From ZC4RG35 sp964388105 (GTDB lineage: Bacteria; Actinomycetota; Acidimicrobiia; Spongiisociales; ZC4RG35): 10,471 bases of DNA. Of the stretch, positions 1-7,108 are shown piece by piece; the first letter of the stretch is position 1; the number at the start of each line of letters is the position of its first letter. The position numbers and the translations under genes were made by a program. The notes beneath the pieces were generated by a model. The model was not told where the DNA came from and searched no databases. It worked only from the letters and a program-made list of their open reading frames with translations. The stretch is taken from NCBI GenBank assembly GCA_964388105.1, contig CAYLYQ010000062.1:1-10471 (forward strand), in the 5' to 3' direction.

Positions 1-1323
1 CTAGAGCTGGCCGGAGTCGGCGGCCGTCACCTCGTCGAGGTACCCCGGTCGGTCGTACCGGTCCAGCGTGAAGGCATCGGCGTATTCCGGCAGCGCACTT
101 CCGGACACGTGTGCCGCCAGCAGGTCCGCCGCCCCCGCCGCCACCATGACCCCGAAACCGCTAAAGCCGCACAGGAGGTGCAAGCCCTCCGGGCCGGCGG
201 GGCCGATCAGCGGCCGGTTCTCGACGGTTTTGGTGTAGTAGCCGCCGTCGACGGCGGCCTCGGGCAGGTGGTCCCGATAAGCAGCCACCCCGGGGATCAT
301 CGTGGCCAGCCCCCGGATCACCGCTTCGGGATAGAGCGGATCGTCGGCGATGGGCCACACCGGTTCGTCGTACAGGGTTCGGTGGTACTCCCAGAGAGCC
401 AGGAACCAGGACGACCCCTCGCCGCCTTCGGGCCGCCCATGACAGAAGATCGGCATCTCGCCGAGGAGGTCTTCGCGACCCACCTCGGCCAGGCCCTCAC
501 GTTCCTCCTGGGACCAGTCGATCCACTGGGGATCGGACCAGATGAGCATCGGCGCGTCTCGGGGGATCGCTCGGAGGTGGTCCCGGAAGGCGACCTTGAG
601 GTGCAGCTCGGAGCGCAACGGGAGATCGACACCCGCAAGGCGGGCCACGCCGCTGCTCATCGGCCCGGCCGCCACGACCACCACTGGCGTCTCGATGCGG
701 GCTCCTCCCGCCAGTCTCACGCCAGTGACGCGGTCACCCGCGAGGTCGATGGCCACCACCGAGTCGACGACGCGGGCAAGTCCCCGAGCCTGGGCACTGT
801 CGAGCATCCACGCCCCCAATTGCTGGGCACTGAACCAGCCAGCCCGACGGACATGGACTGCGCCGGCCGCGCTGGGCGTCAGATACGGGAAGCGGCGCAG
901 CAACTCGGTGGAGTCGAGGATGTCGACGCCGTCGGGATGGTCCCGGTAAGGCGCCGGTCCTGGGTGGCGGCGCACCGGCCCGGCATCGAAGGACGATGTG
1001 ATCTCGGCCTGAGTCGCCATGGCGTCGAGCCGGTCGGGATCGGCGGTGACGAAGAGGTATCCGCGGCGGCTGAGCCCGAACGCACCCCCGGACACGGACG
1101 ACATCTCCTCGAGAAGATCGATGGAACGGTTCATGAGGCCGACCATGGGGCGATTGGGCCACCAGTTCCGATAACACTCGGTGGACTTGTCGGACGTCAG
1201 GGTGAGCGGTGGACGCGGGTCGACGATGACCACGTCACCCACGCCATGGCGCACCGCTAGGTGGTAGGCGGCGGAGACACCGGCGATGCCGGCGCCGACG
1301 ACGACTGCGCTGACCCTGGTCAA
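1..1323 (-). CDS. FAD-dependent oxidoreductase, DAO family (sarcosine/dimethylglycine oxidase-like)
   Basis: About 440 aa, complete; the TAG stop is the first three bases of the window. Probably a soluble flavoenzyme oxidising an N-methylated or other secondary/tertiary amine; the substrate cannot be read from sequence. The N-terminus has a Rossmann dinucleotide motif (VVVGAGIAG, glycines at about residues 10, 12, 15) and an acidic residue ending the second strand (VVIVD). The C-terminal FAD-contact region around residues 359-390 (TKTVENRPLIGP, then CGFSGFGVMVAAG) is typical of DAO/sarcosine oxidase-like proteins. A CYRNWWP segment near residue 50 is distinctive. I chose TTG at 1323 because it lies one base past the transketolase stop (TGAGTTG) and begins ten residues before the glycine motif. 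TTG at 1359 would add 12 residues and overlap the transketolase by 35 bases. Neither start has a clear ribosome binding site. Family is secure; substrate is not. Confidence 0.85.
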   Translation of the reverse strand: MTRVSAVVVGAGIAGVSAAYHLAVRHGVGDVVIVDPRPPLTLTSDKSTECYRNWWPNRPMVGLMNRSIDLLEEMSSVSGGAFGLSRRGYLFVTADPDRLDAMATQAEITSSFDAGPVRRHPGPAPYRDHPDGVDILDSTELLRRFPYLTPSAAGAVHVRRAGWFSAQQLGAWMLDSAQARGLARVVDSVVAIDLAGDRVTGVRLAGGARIETPVVVVAAGPMSSGVARLAGVDLPLRSELHLKVAFRDHLRAIPRDAPMLIWSDPQWIDWSQEEREGLAEVGREDLLGEMPIFCHGRPEGGEGSSWFLALWEYHRTLYDEPVWPIADDPLYPEAVIRGLATMIPGVAAYRDHLPEAAVDGGYYTKTVENRPLIGPAGPEGLHLLCGFSGFGVMVAAGAADLLAAHVSGSALPEYADAFTLDRYDRPGYLDEVTAADSGQL

Positions 1324-1324
1324 C

Positions 1325-3283
1325 TCAGCTGCCGAGGAATTCCCGGACCCGTGCGGCAACTCCCTCGGGCGTGAAGCCGAGTTGCTCGGCGATCACGGTG
1401 TCCGGGGCCGAGGCGCCGAACTGGTCGATCCCGATCATCAGCCCGTCGTTGCCGACGATTCGCTCCCAGCCGAATGTGGAGGCGGCTTCGATAGACACCC
1501 GCGGGCTGGTCCCCAGGACCTCCGCGCGGTACTCCGCCGGCTGGTCGAAGAACAGTTCCCAGCAGGGAAGCGAGACGACCTTGGCCGAGATGCCGTCGCT
1601 CTCGAGGAGCTCTGCGGCCCCTACCGCCACCCAGACCTCCGAGCCCGTTGCCACCAGGGTGACGTCCTCGCCTTCCCGGACCACATACCCCCCTCCCGCG
1701 ACGCCGCCCGGATCCACTCCGAGTGACGGGACGTTCTGGCGGGTGAGCACGATCGCGACCGGCCCGTCGCTGCGGTTGAGTGCCAATTCCCATGCCTGGG
1801 CGACCTCACTGGTGTCGGCAGGCCGGATCACCCAGAGGCCGGGCATGGCTCGCAGCGAAGCCAGCTGCTCGATCGGCTGATGGGTGGGCCCGTCCTCCCC
1901 CAGGAACACTGAGTCGTGGGTCCAGACCCAGATCGAGGGGGCCGCCATCAGTGCGGAGAGCCTCACTGCGGGCCGCATGTAGTCGCTGAAGACGAAGAAG
2001 GTGGCGCCGTAGGGCTTGAGGCCGCCATGGACCGCCATCCCGTTCACCACGGCCCCCATGGCGTGTTCCCTGACGCCGAAGGGGATGTCCCGAGCGGCAG
2101 GATCGTCGGATGAGAACAGCCGGCCCGGCTCGATGACGGTCTTGGTCGACTCGGCCAGGTCGGCCGACCCGCCGATGAACCCAGGAACGGATGAGGCGAT
2201 CTCGGCGAAGAGGGCACCGGAGGACGCCCGGGTGGCCATCGGCTTGGAGTCGTTCCTCGGGATGGCGAGCCGCACGGTGCCTGGCTCGTGGAGCTCGCGC
2301 CAGAGTGTGGCCTTCTTCTCCGATGCGTCTCGAAGCCGATCGGTCCAGGCGGCGCGGGCCTCCCGGCCCCGATCCATGGCCTGGTTGAAGAAGTCGTACA
2401 CCGCGGGGTCGATGGAGAAGTCGGCGTCCGGGTCGAACCCCATGGCCTCCTTGGCTCCCCTGATCTCGTCGGCCCCGAGCGGACTGCCGTGTGACTTGGA
2501 TGTGCCCTCCAGATTCGGGGCGCCCTTGGCGATGCGAGTGCGGCAGATGATCAGTGAGGGCCGATCCTCTTCGCCGCGCGCCTCTTCGATGGCCGACGCG
2601 ATCGCCTCACGGTCGTGACCGTCGACGGTGACGGTGTGCCATCCGAAGGAGCCGAACCGTGCCGGCACGTCATCGGTGAAGGTGATGTCGGTCGACCCGT
2701 CGATGGAGATCTCGTTGTCGTCGTAGAAGTAGACGAGGCGGCCCAGCCCGAAGTGGCCGGCGATCGAAGCCGCCTCCGAGCTGATCCCCTCCATCAGGTC
2801 GCCGTCGGAGACGAATCCGTAGGTCCGGTGGTCGACCAGCTCGGCCCCGAGCCTCGCCCGCAGGTGGGCTTCGGCGACCGCCATGCCGACACCGGTGCCG
2901 AAGCCCTGACCCAGAGGCCCGGTCGTCATCTCGATCCCGAGGCGCTGGTCGATCTCGGGGTGACCGGCCGTGTGGCTTCCCCACTGGCGGAACGATTTGA
3001 TGTCGTCGAGCGTGAGCGGGAAGCCGGCCAGATGGAGAAGCGAGTAGAGCAGCATCGAACCGTGCCCGTTGGAGAGAACGAACCGGTCGCGGTCGGGCCA
3101 ATCGGGGGCGTCGGGGTCGACGACGAGGTAACGGCCCCACAGTGTCACTGCGATGTCAGCCATTCCCATGGGCATCCCCGGGTGCCCGCTGTTGGCCTTC
3201 TGGACGGCGTCCATGGCCAGGCCTTTGATCGTGTTTACGGCGAGCTGTTCCAACCCGCTTCGTTCGGTGCTGTCGATGACCAT
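1325..3283 (-). CDS. tkt: Transketolase
   Basis: 652 aa. Thiamine-diphosphate enzyme moving two-carbon ketol units between sugar phosphates in the non-oxidative pentose phosphate pathway or Calvin cycle; cytosolic dimer. All family signatures are present: NSGHPGMPMG with His34, NGHGSMLLY with His74, TTGPLGQG (121-127), the TPP/metal motif SDGDLMEG (159-166) with Asn190 following, and in the pyrimidine-binding half EHAMGAVVNG and THDSVFLGEDGPTHQPIEQL. Length matches the usual 650-670 aa. The reading frame is open upstream to 3532, but the first conserved residues follow ATG 3283 (MVIDSTERSGLEQLAVNTIKGL), and upstream translation is low-complexity and overlaps the alkyltransferase, so I start at 3283. 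A possible extended -10 (TACCCT) lies eight bases before this ATG. The oxidoreductase follows after one base, suggesting co-transcription. No transaldolase or other pathway gene is visible here. Confidence 0.96.
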   Translation of the reverse strand: MVIDSTERSGLEQLAVNTIKGLAMDAVQKANSGHPGMPMGMADIAVTLWGRYLVVDPDAPDWPDRDRFVLSNGHGSMLLYSLLHLAGFPLTLDDIKSFRQWGSHTAGHPEIDQRLGIEMTTGPLGQGFGTGVGMAVAEAHLRARLGAELVDHRTYGFVSDGDLMEGISSEAASIAGHFGLGRLVYFYDDNEISIDGSTDITFTDDVPARFGSFGWHTVTVDGHDREAIASAIEEARGEEDRPSLIICRTRIAKGAPNLEGTSKSHGSPLGADEIRGAKEAMGFDPDADFSIDPAVYDFFNQAMDRGREARAAWTDRLRDASEKKATLWRELHEPGTVRLAIPRNDSKPMATRASSGALFAEIASSVPGFIGGSADLAESTKTVIEPGRLFSSDDPAARDIPFGVREHAMGAVVNGMAVHGGLKPYGATFFVFSDYMRPAVRLSALMAAPSIWVWTHDSVFLGEDGPTHQPIEQLASLRAMPGLWVIRPADTSEVAQAWELALNRSDGPVAIVLTRQNVPSLGVDPGGVAGGGYVVREGEDVTLVATGSEVWVAVGAAELLESDGISAKVVSLPCWELFFDQPAEYRAEVLGTSPRVSIEAASTFGWERIVGNDGLMIGIDQFGASAPDTVIAEQLGFTPEGVAARVREFLGS

Positions 3284-3335
3284 CGCACCCGAGGGTACCC
3301 ACGACGAAGGTCGCTGACCCGTTGACAGGCCGATG

Positions 3336-4091
3336 TCAGACGGGGCGGCAGAGGAGGCAGGGCTTGAAGCCCGCCTGCTCGGCCTCGGCCACGCTCCGAA
3401 GATCGACGATGTTCGTGGCCTTGGAGCGCCGGATCGCCCGGCATGTCGGGTTGCAGAAGATGCCGGTGCTCGTGTTGGCCCGGAAGCGCACGCCCGTGGC
3501 CGCGAGCTCCTCGAGCCACTCCGCTCCCGCACCCTCGTGGTCGAGGAGCGCCACCTTGTTGTCCGGGCCGCCGAGCGAGTAGTTGCCGACGTGGCCGTCG
3601 GATCGGACGACGCGGTGACAGGGGATCATCAGGGGGAGCGGGTTGCGGGCCACAGCCGAACCCGCCGCCCGCACCGCGCCGGGCCGATGAGCCTCCTTGG
3701 CCAGCCATGAGTACGAACGGACCTCCCCCTTCGGGATGGATGCGGTCACTCGAAGGACGCGCTCCTGGAACGGGGTGGTGTTCCGCAGGTCGACTGGAAC
3801 TTTCCCGGGCGTGCCGGCCTCGATGGCGCCGGGCACGAGACGCCCCCACGCCTTCGGCGCTTCGGCGCGGATCAGGCGTCGGCCGGTTCGTTCGGAGAAG
3901 CGCCCGGCGAAGTCGGTGTCGGCCAGGTCCACTCCGGAGACGCCGCGGGGGTTGAAGGTGACCACGACCGTGCCCAGGGGCGACTCGTAGAAGTCGTACC
4001 CGTCGGCAAGGCCGGTCCCGAGGGCCACGCCCTCGCTCAGTCGGTCGGGGAGCTCGCCGACGAGAGCCGCGAGATCTTGCTCAATGGACAT
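3336..4091 (-). CDS. O6-alkylguanine-DNA alkyltransferase with C-terminal Ada-type C4 domain
   Basis: 251 aa. Suicide repair protein that takes the alkyl group from O6-alkylguanine onto its own cysteine. Residues about 30-190 form an Ogt/AGT unit: FQERVLRVTASIPKGEVRSYSWLA, then the active site IPCHRVV with acceptor Cys158, then GNYSLGG. Residues about 200-251 match the Ada metal-binding domain (TSTGIFCNPTC ... AGFKPCLLCRP). Its four cysteines Cys213, Cys217, Cys245 and Cys248 have nearly the spacing of the E. coli Ada methylphosphotriester-accepting zinc site. In E. coli Ada that domain is N-terminal and followed by an AraC helix-turn-helix; here it is C-terminal and no helix-turn-helix is present. 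The start is ATG 4091, whose codons overlap the last 11 bases of the sigma gene, implying translational coupling. An in-frame extension to 4208 lies wholly inside the sigma gene and is unlikely. Phosphotriester repair by the second domain is inferred. Confidence 0.92.
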   Translation of the reverse strand: MSIEQDLAALVGELPDRLSEGVALGTGLADGYDFYESPLGTVVVTFNPRGVSGVDLADTDFAGRFSERTGRRLIRAEAPKAWGRLVPGAIEAGTPGKVPVDLRNTTPFQERVLRVTASIPKGEVRSYSWLAKEAHRPGAVRAAGSAVARNPLPLMIPCHRVVRSDGHVGNYSLGGPDNKVALLDHEGAGAEWLEELAATGVRFRANTSTGIFCNPTCRAIRRSKATNIVDLRSVAEAEQAGFKPCLLCRPV

Positions 4092-4626
4092 GGTTCTCGG
4101 CCTCCATGATCGTGCGCAGCCGGTTGAGGCCGCGATGAATGTCGGTCTTGACGGTTCCGGCGGGGCGCCCGGTCGCTTCGACGATCTCCTCGATGCCCAG
4201 GCCGGCAACGTGACGCAGGACGACGGCTGTGCGTTGGGGCGCAGGGAGTGAAGCCAACCTCCGGTCCCACGCGGCTCCGTCCAACGGTTCGGGGTCCTCG
4301 ACCCCGCGCGGTTCCTCCCACTCGACGAGAGTGGGGCGACGGGACTTCGACCTGAGGTGATTCCGCCCCAGATTGAGGGCGATCGTCCACAGCCAGGGCT
4401 CGATGCGGAGGGCCCTGATCCGCTCCTTGTCGTACGCGCAGAGGGCCCGGTAGGCCCGGATCATCGTCTCCTGGGCGAGGTCCTCCGCTTCGTGGTGGTT
4501 CCCGGACATGCGCCGCAGGCCCCAGTAGAGGCGGCGGCCCATGGTCTCCACCACCTGCGGAAAAGCGACGTCGATGTCGGCGGCGAGAGCGGCGGTGAGG
4601 TCGTCCGTCATGAGGAGGTCGTCCAT
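4081..4626 (-). CDS. ECF-type RNA polymerase sigma factor
   Basis: 181 aa from ATG 4626, or 176 aa from ATG 4611 (MTDDLTAAL); neither start has a convincing ribosome binding site. Directs RNA polymerase to a specific promoter set. Region 2 is seen as GNHHEAEDLAQETMIRAYRAL (about residues 42-62, counted from 4626) followed by EPWLWTIALNLGRNHLRSKSRR. Region 4 is a helix-turn-helix (LPAPQRTAVVLRHVAGLGIEEIVEATGRPAGTVKTDIHRGLNRLR, about 127-171). Regions 1 and 3 are absent, and the size fits the ECF/sigma-70-like group. The open frame extends to 4851, but that part is antisense to the neighbouring membrane gene and has no conserved sequence. No anti-sigma factor gene adjoins it, which is unusual for many ECF groups. 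It is the first gene of the unit and overlaps the alkyltransferase, suggesting a shared stress response. Confidence 0.9.
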   Translation of the reverse strand: MDDLLMTDDLTAALAADIDVAFPQVVETMGRRLYWGLRRMSGNHHEAEDLAQETMIRAYRALCAYDKERIRALRIEPWLWTIALNLGRNHLRSKSRRPTLVEWEEPRGVEDPEPLDGAAWDRRLASLPAPQRTAVVLRHVAGLGIEEIVEATGRPAGTVKTDIHRGLNRLRTIMEAENHVH

Positions 4627-4669
4627 CGGGTGGTAGAACCCCAGGAGAGGTCCGGCGGTTGCACCGGGA

Positions 4670-4675
4670 TAGTCT
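4670..4675 (+). promoter_or_regulatory. Probable -10 element of a leaderless promoter
   Basis: TAGTCT fits the TAnnnT -10 pattern and ends seven bases before the ATG at 4683, so transcription would start at or next to the start codon. No Shine-Dalgarno sequence precedes that ATG. No good -35 hexamer is seen at normal spacing. Inferred from position and pattern only. Confidence 0.45.
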
Positions 4676-4682
4676 GGTCGGC

Positions 4683-5360
4683 ATGGACTCCTTGGGCGTC
4701 GAGTCGACACTCTCTGCTGCGGAGAACCGTGTGGCGAATGGCGAGTCGCTGGCCGGAACAGGGTTCCGGCGCGTCGTGGCTGCGGCCAAGAAGGACCCCG
4801 AAATCGCACTCCGGTATGGGAAACGAATCGCCCGAATCGACGACACCGCATTCCGTCGCTGGGCCCTGCTGGTCGTCCCCATCGTCCCCGGCACCATCAT
4901 CGCCCTGGCGGTCACCGCGGCGGGCGTGTTCCTCGTCGGCTGGGCCTACACCCTTGTCGACGACGGGCGGGACTCGATGGCGGTGCTTTCCTTCTTCGCC
5001 GGGCTGGGCGTCCTGTTGGGGACGACACACGGCCTGGGACATCTGGCGGTGGGCCGGCTCCTCGGCATCAGGTTCAGCGCGTGGTATCTCCCGGGGCTCA
5101 CCCGACCGCAGCCGGGGGTCAAGATCGATTACGACAGCTACCTGAGATCGATCCCGAGCCGGCGCGCGTGGATGCACGCCGCAGGGGCGATCACCACGAA
5201 GCTGGTCCCGTTCGCGCTGATCGGGGCGGCTCGTGTGGCCGGTTTGGCGGACTGGGTGACCTGGGCCCTCGTCGGCCTGGGCCTGGCCATGATCGCCACC
5301 GATGTCCTCTGGTCCACCAAGAGCTCGGACTGGGCGCGGTTCCGGCGCGAGCTCGCCTAG
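4683..5360 (+). CDS. M50 (site-2 protease)-like membrane protein with HGLGH motif
   Basis: 225 aa, ATG start. The first 57 residues are charged and probably cytosolic. Hydrophobic segments follow at about 60-93, 98-128, 165-185 and 190-210. The second holds THGLGHLAVGRLLGIRF, which lines up with the M50 pattern HExGHxxxAxxxGI, but glycine (Gly117) replaces the catalytic glutamate between His116 and His120. The next hydrophobic stretch (SIPSRRAWMHAAGAITTKLVPFAL) resembles the conserved M50 segment usually read as AGPxxN, and Asp207 (IATDVLW) could stand for the third metal ligand. I infer a membrane-embedded M50 relative, probably without protease activity. Nothing in the sequence names its partner. 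Its stop overlaps the stop of the convergent exporter gene by CTAG. A frame starting at TTG 4659 would add eight residues but begins before the -10 element. Other readings: an unrelated four-segment membrane protein. Confidence 0.72.
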   Translation: MDSLGVESTLSAAENRVANGESLAGTGFRRVVAAAKKDPEIALRYGKRIARIDDTAFRRWALLVVPIVPGTIIALAVTAAGVFLVGWAYTLVDDGRDSMAVLSFFAGLGVLLGTTHGLGHLAVGRLLGIRFSAWYLPGLTRPQPGVKIDYDSYLRSIPSRRAWMHAAGAITTKLVPFALIGAARVAGLADWVTWALVGLGLAMIATDVLWSTKSSDWARFRRELA

Positions 5361-7036
5361 TAGCGGTCGAGCCCGCCGTCGGTGGGGAGGGGGATCGACC
5401 CATCGGCCGCATGCATCGACTCGTGTGAGGCCACCATCGCCTCGAACTCGATGTGGTCGAGAGCCTCGGTGACGTCGACCGACACCAGGTGGCGCGTGAT
5501 CGGCCCGTCGGCCCGGTCGAACTCCCGGGCCCGCCGGATGATGGCGGCAGCCGCGTCGTCGATGCGACGGTGCTGGGCCAGATGGTCCTCCCACGAGTGG
5601 CAGACGAACAGCTCGGTGATGCGGTTCGGGTCGGACACGTTTCGCATCAGGCTCCACCTGTAGGCGCCGGTGGTGAGGCGCACCACGCGGAGCTGTCGCA
5701 TGATCCTGAGGAAGTCGGGCAGATCGGCGTCGTCGACCTGCCAGGTGCTCAAGACGATGACAGGTCCCTCATCGAAATGCGCCGTCTCCACTTGCCCTTC
5801 GAGATGGGGGTTGAGCGCGCTGGCCATGGTGAACTCGGGCGCCTCGATGTCTTCGACGCGGGGGATGCGGAAGCGAGGCGTGGCGAGGCCGAGGGCGAGC
5901 GATCCGACGGAGAAGCTGACCAAAGCCGTGCGGGTCCCCACCTGGTCGGCGACCACGCCGGCGAGGATCGAGCCCACGGGGGTGACACCGCTGAACGCGA
6001 GGTTGTAGAGGGAGAGGGCGCGGCCTTTGATCCAGTCCGGTGCGAGCAGCTGCGCGGTCGTGTTCATCGTCGCCAGGGTGAGCAGCCAGAACACCCCGCA
6101 AGCGACCATGGCCAGCCCCGCGAGCAACAGGTTGGGAGCGAGACCGAGAAGGATCCCGGAGACCCCGAACAGGAATATCCCGTAGGGGACCACGTGGCGG
6201 TCGGTGCGCTTGGCGATCCGGGACCGCACCACCACGCCGATCAGCGCTCCCACGCCCATGGCGCCCAACAGCACGCCGTACGTGCTCGCGCTCCCTCCCA
6301 AGGCCGTGGTGTGCCCAGGCAGGGATGCCTGGACCACCGCCGAGGTGACGGCGAACAGTGCAGCCAGAGCCAGCAAGTTGCGGAACGTGGCTGTGTACCG
6401 CGCGTATCGGATGCCGGTGGTGGTGGCGTTCAACACCGACGACGTCTCGCGCTCGCGCGGTCCCAGTGTCGGAGCCACGAACAGGACCACGGCGATCATC
6501 GCCAGGTAGGTGACCGCGTTGATCCCGAACCCGAGCGCTGCGCCGTAGGCCGCGACGAGGGCGCCACCGAGAGCAGGCCCGACTGCCCGGGCGGCGTTGA
6601 ACGCGGCCGACTGGAGGGCGACGGCCGAGGCGATCATCCCCCGTGGCACCAGATCGGGAAGCAACGCCTGGGAGGCGGGCAAATTGAGTGCGCCGCCCAT
6701 GCCGAGCATGAGGCCGAGCAGCAAGAGCAGGCCCGGTGTGATCCTGCCGAAATGGGTGAGCACGGCCATCCCGAGAGCGGAGGCGCCCATGATCGACTGG
6801 GCGAGCACCATGATCTTCGCCCGGTCGAACATGTCGGCCAGGGCCCCAGCCGTCAAGGAGAAGAACAGCAGGGGAAGCGTGGATGAGGCCACCATCAACC
6901 CGACCCAGGTGTTCGACCCGGTCAGCTCGAGCATCAGCCACGAGCCCGCCACCGATTGGATGAAGGTCCCGGTGGCTGAGAAGACCGTCGCCGACCACAT
7001 GGCTCGGAAGCGGGGGATGCGAAGCGGCGCGGTCAT
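5357..7036 (-). CDS. MFS transporter, MFS_3 / EntS-like, with C-terminal cytosolic domain
   Basis: 559 aa. Inner-membrane exporter of the major facilitator superfamily. Residues about 10-390 carry the usual repeated hydrophobic helices, with motif A between helices 2 and 3 (GALADMFDRAKIMV, about 64-77) and the typical opening FRAMWSATVFSATGTFIQSVAGSWLMLELTGS seen in MFS_3 (transmembrane secretion effector) proteins. Residues about 415-525 form a soluble domain (PVIVLSTWQVDDADLPDFLRIM ... YRWSLMRNVSDPNRITELFVCHSWEDHLAQHRR) resembling the alpha-beta barrel of antibiotic-biosynthesis monooxygenase-like proteins. This combination is known for MFS_3, so I read one intact gene and not a recent fusion. 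The cargo is unknown; relatives include siderophore and drug exporters. I chose ATG 7036 (MTAPLRIPRFRAMW); ATG 7066 would add ten residues. The gene is divergent from the hydrolase-like gene and tail-to-tail with the M50-like gene. Confidence 0.9.
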   Translation of the reverse strand: MTAPLRIPRFRAMWSATVFSATGTFIQSVAGSWLMLELTGSNTWVGLMVASSTLPLLFFSLTAGALADMFDRAKIMVLAQSIMGASALGMAVLTHFGRITPGLLLLLGLMLGMGGALNLPASQALLPDLVPRGMIASAVALQSAAFNAARAVGPALGGALVAAYGAALGFGINAVTYLAMIAVVLFVAPTLGPRERETSSVLNATTTGIRYARYTATFRNLLALAALFAVTSAVVQASLPGHTTALGGSASTYGVLLGAMGVGALIGVVVRSRIAKRTDRHVVPYGIFLFGVSGILLGLAPNLLLAGLAMVACGVFWLLTLATMNTTAQLLAPDWIKGRALSLYNLAFSGVTPVGSILAGVVADQVGTRTALVSFSVGSLALGLATPRFRIPRVEDIEAPEFTMASALNPHLEGQVETAHFDEGPVIVLSTWQVDDADLPDFLRIMRQLRVVRLTTGAYRWSLMRNVSDPNRITELFVCHSWEDHLAQHRRIDDAAAAIIRRAREFDRADGPITRHLVSVDVTEALDHIEFEAMVASHESMHAADGSIPLPTDGGLDRY

Positions 7037-7096
7037 GGACTCCGCCCGATGGTATCGCTGCGCCATCCGCAGAATCGCACTGCCCCGGGAACGGCC

Positions 7097-7102
7097 TAGT
7101 TT
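7097..7102 (+). promoter_or_regulatory. Probable -10 element of a leaderless promoter
   Basis: TAGTTT, a TAnnnT match, ends six bases before the GTG start at 7109. The transcript would begin at the start codon, and no ribosome binding site is visible. It lies in the 72-base gap shared with the divergent exporter gene. A clear -35 is not seen. Confidence 0.45.
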
Positions 7103-7108
7103 GGGGTC

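Noticed and set aside
109..1260. 383-residue open frame on the plus strand, opposite the FAD oxidoreductase
   Set aside because: No recognisable motif and Arg/Pro/His-rich; the minus strand carries the dinucleotide-binding motif and conserved C-terminus.
2615..3325. 236-residue plus-strand frame opposite the transketolase N-terminal half
   Set aside because: Antisense to highly conserved transketolase motifs; translation has no domain.
3322..3327. Perfect -35 hexamer TTGACA on the plus strand
   Set aside because: No -10 at 16-18 bases and no plus-strand gene downstream; it lies at the 3' end of the minus-strand alkyltransferase gene.
3284..3532. N-terminal extension of the transketolase frame up to 3532
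   Set aside because: The extension is Ser/Arg/Ala-rich, antisense-like in composition and overlaps the alkyltransferase zinc domain. The conserved protein begins at 3283.
4608..5657. 349-residue minus-strand frame opposite the M50-like membrane gene
   Set aside because: Pro/Arg/Asp-rich with no motif, while the plus strand has hydrophobic segments, an M50-like motif and a promoter-like element. It would also overlap the exporter's 3' end.
5453..6886. 477-residue open frame on the plus strand, opposite the MFS gene
   Set aside because: Composition is Gly/Arg/Glu/His-rich without any domain, and it is fully antisense to a clear 12-helix-type transporter. High GC creates such frames.
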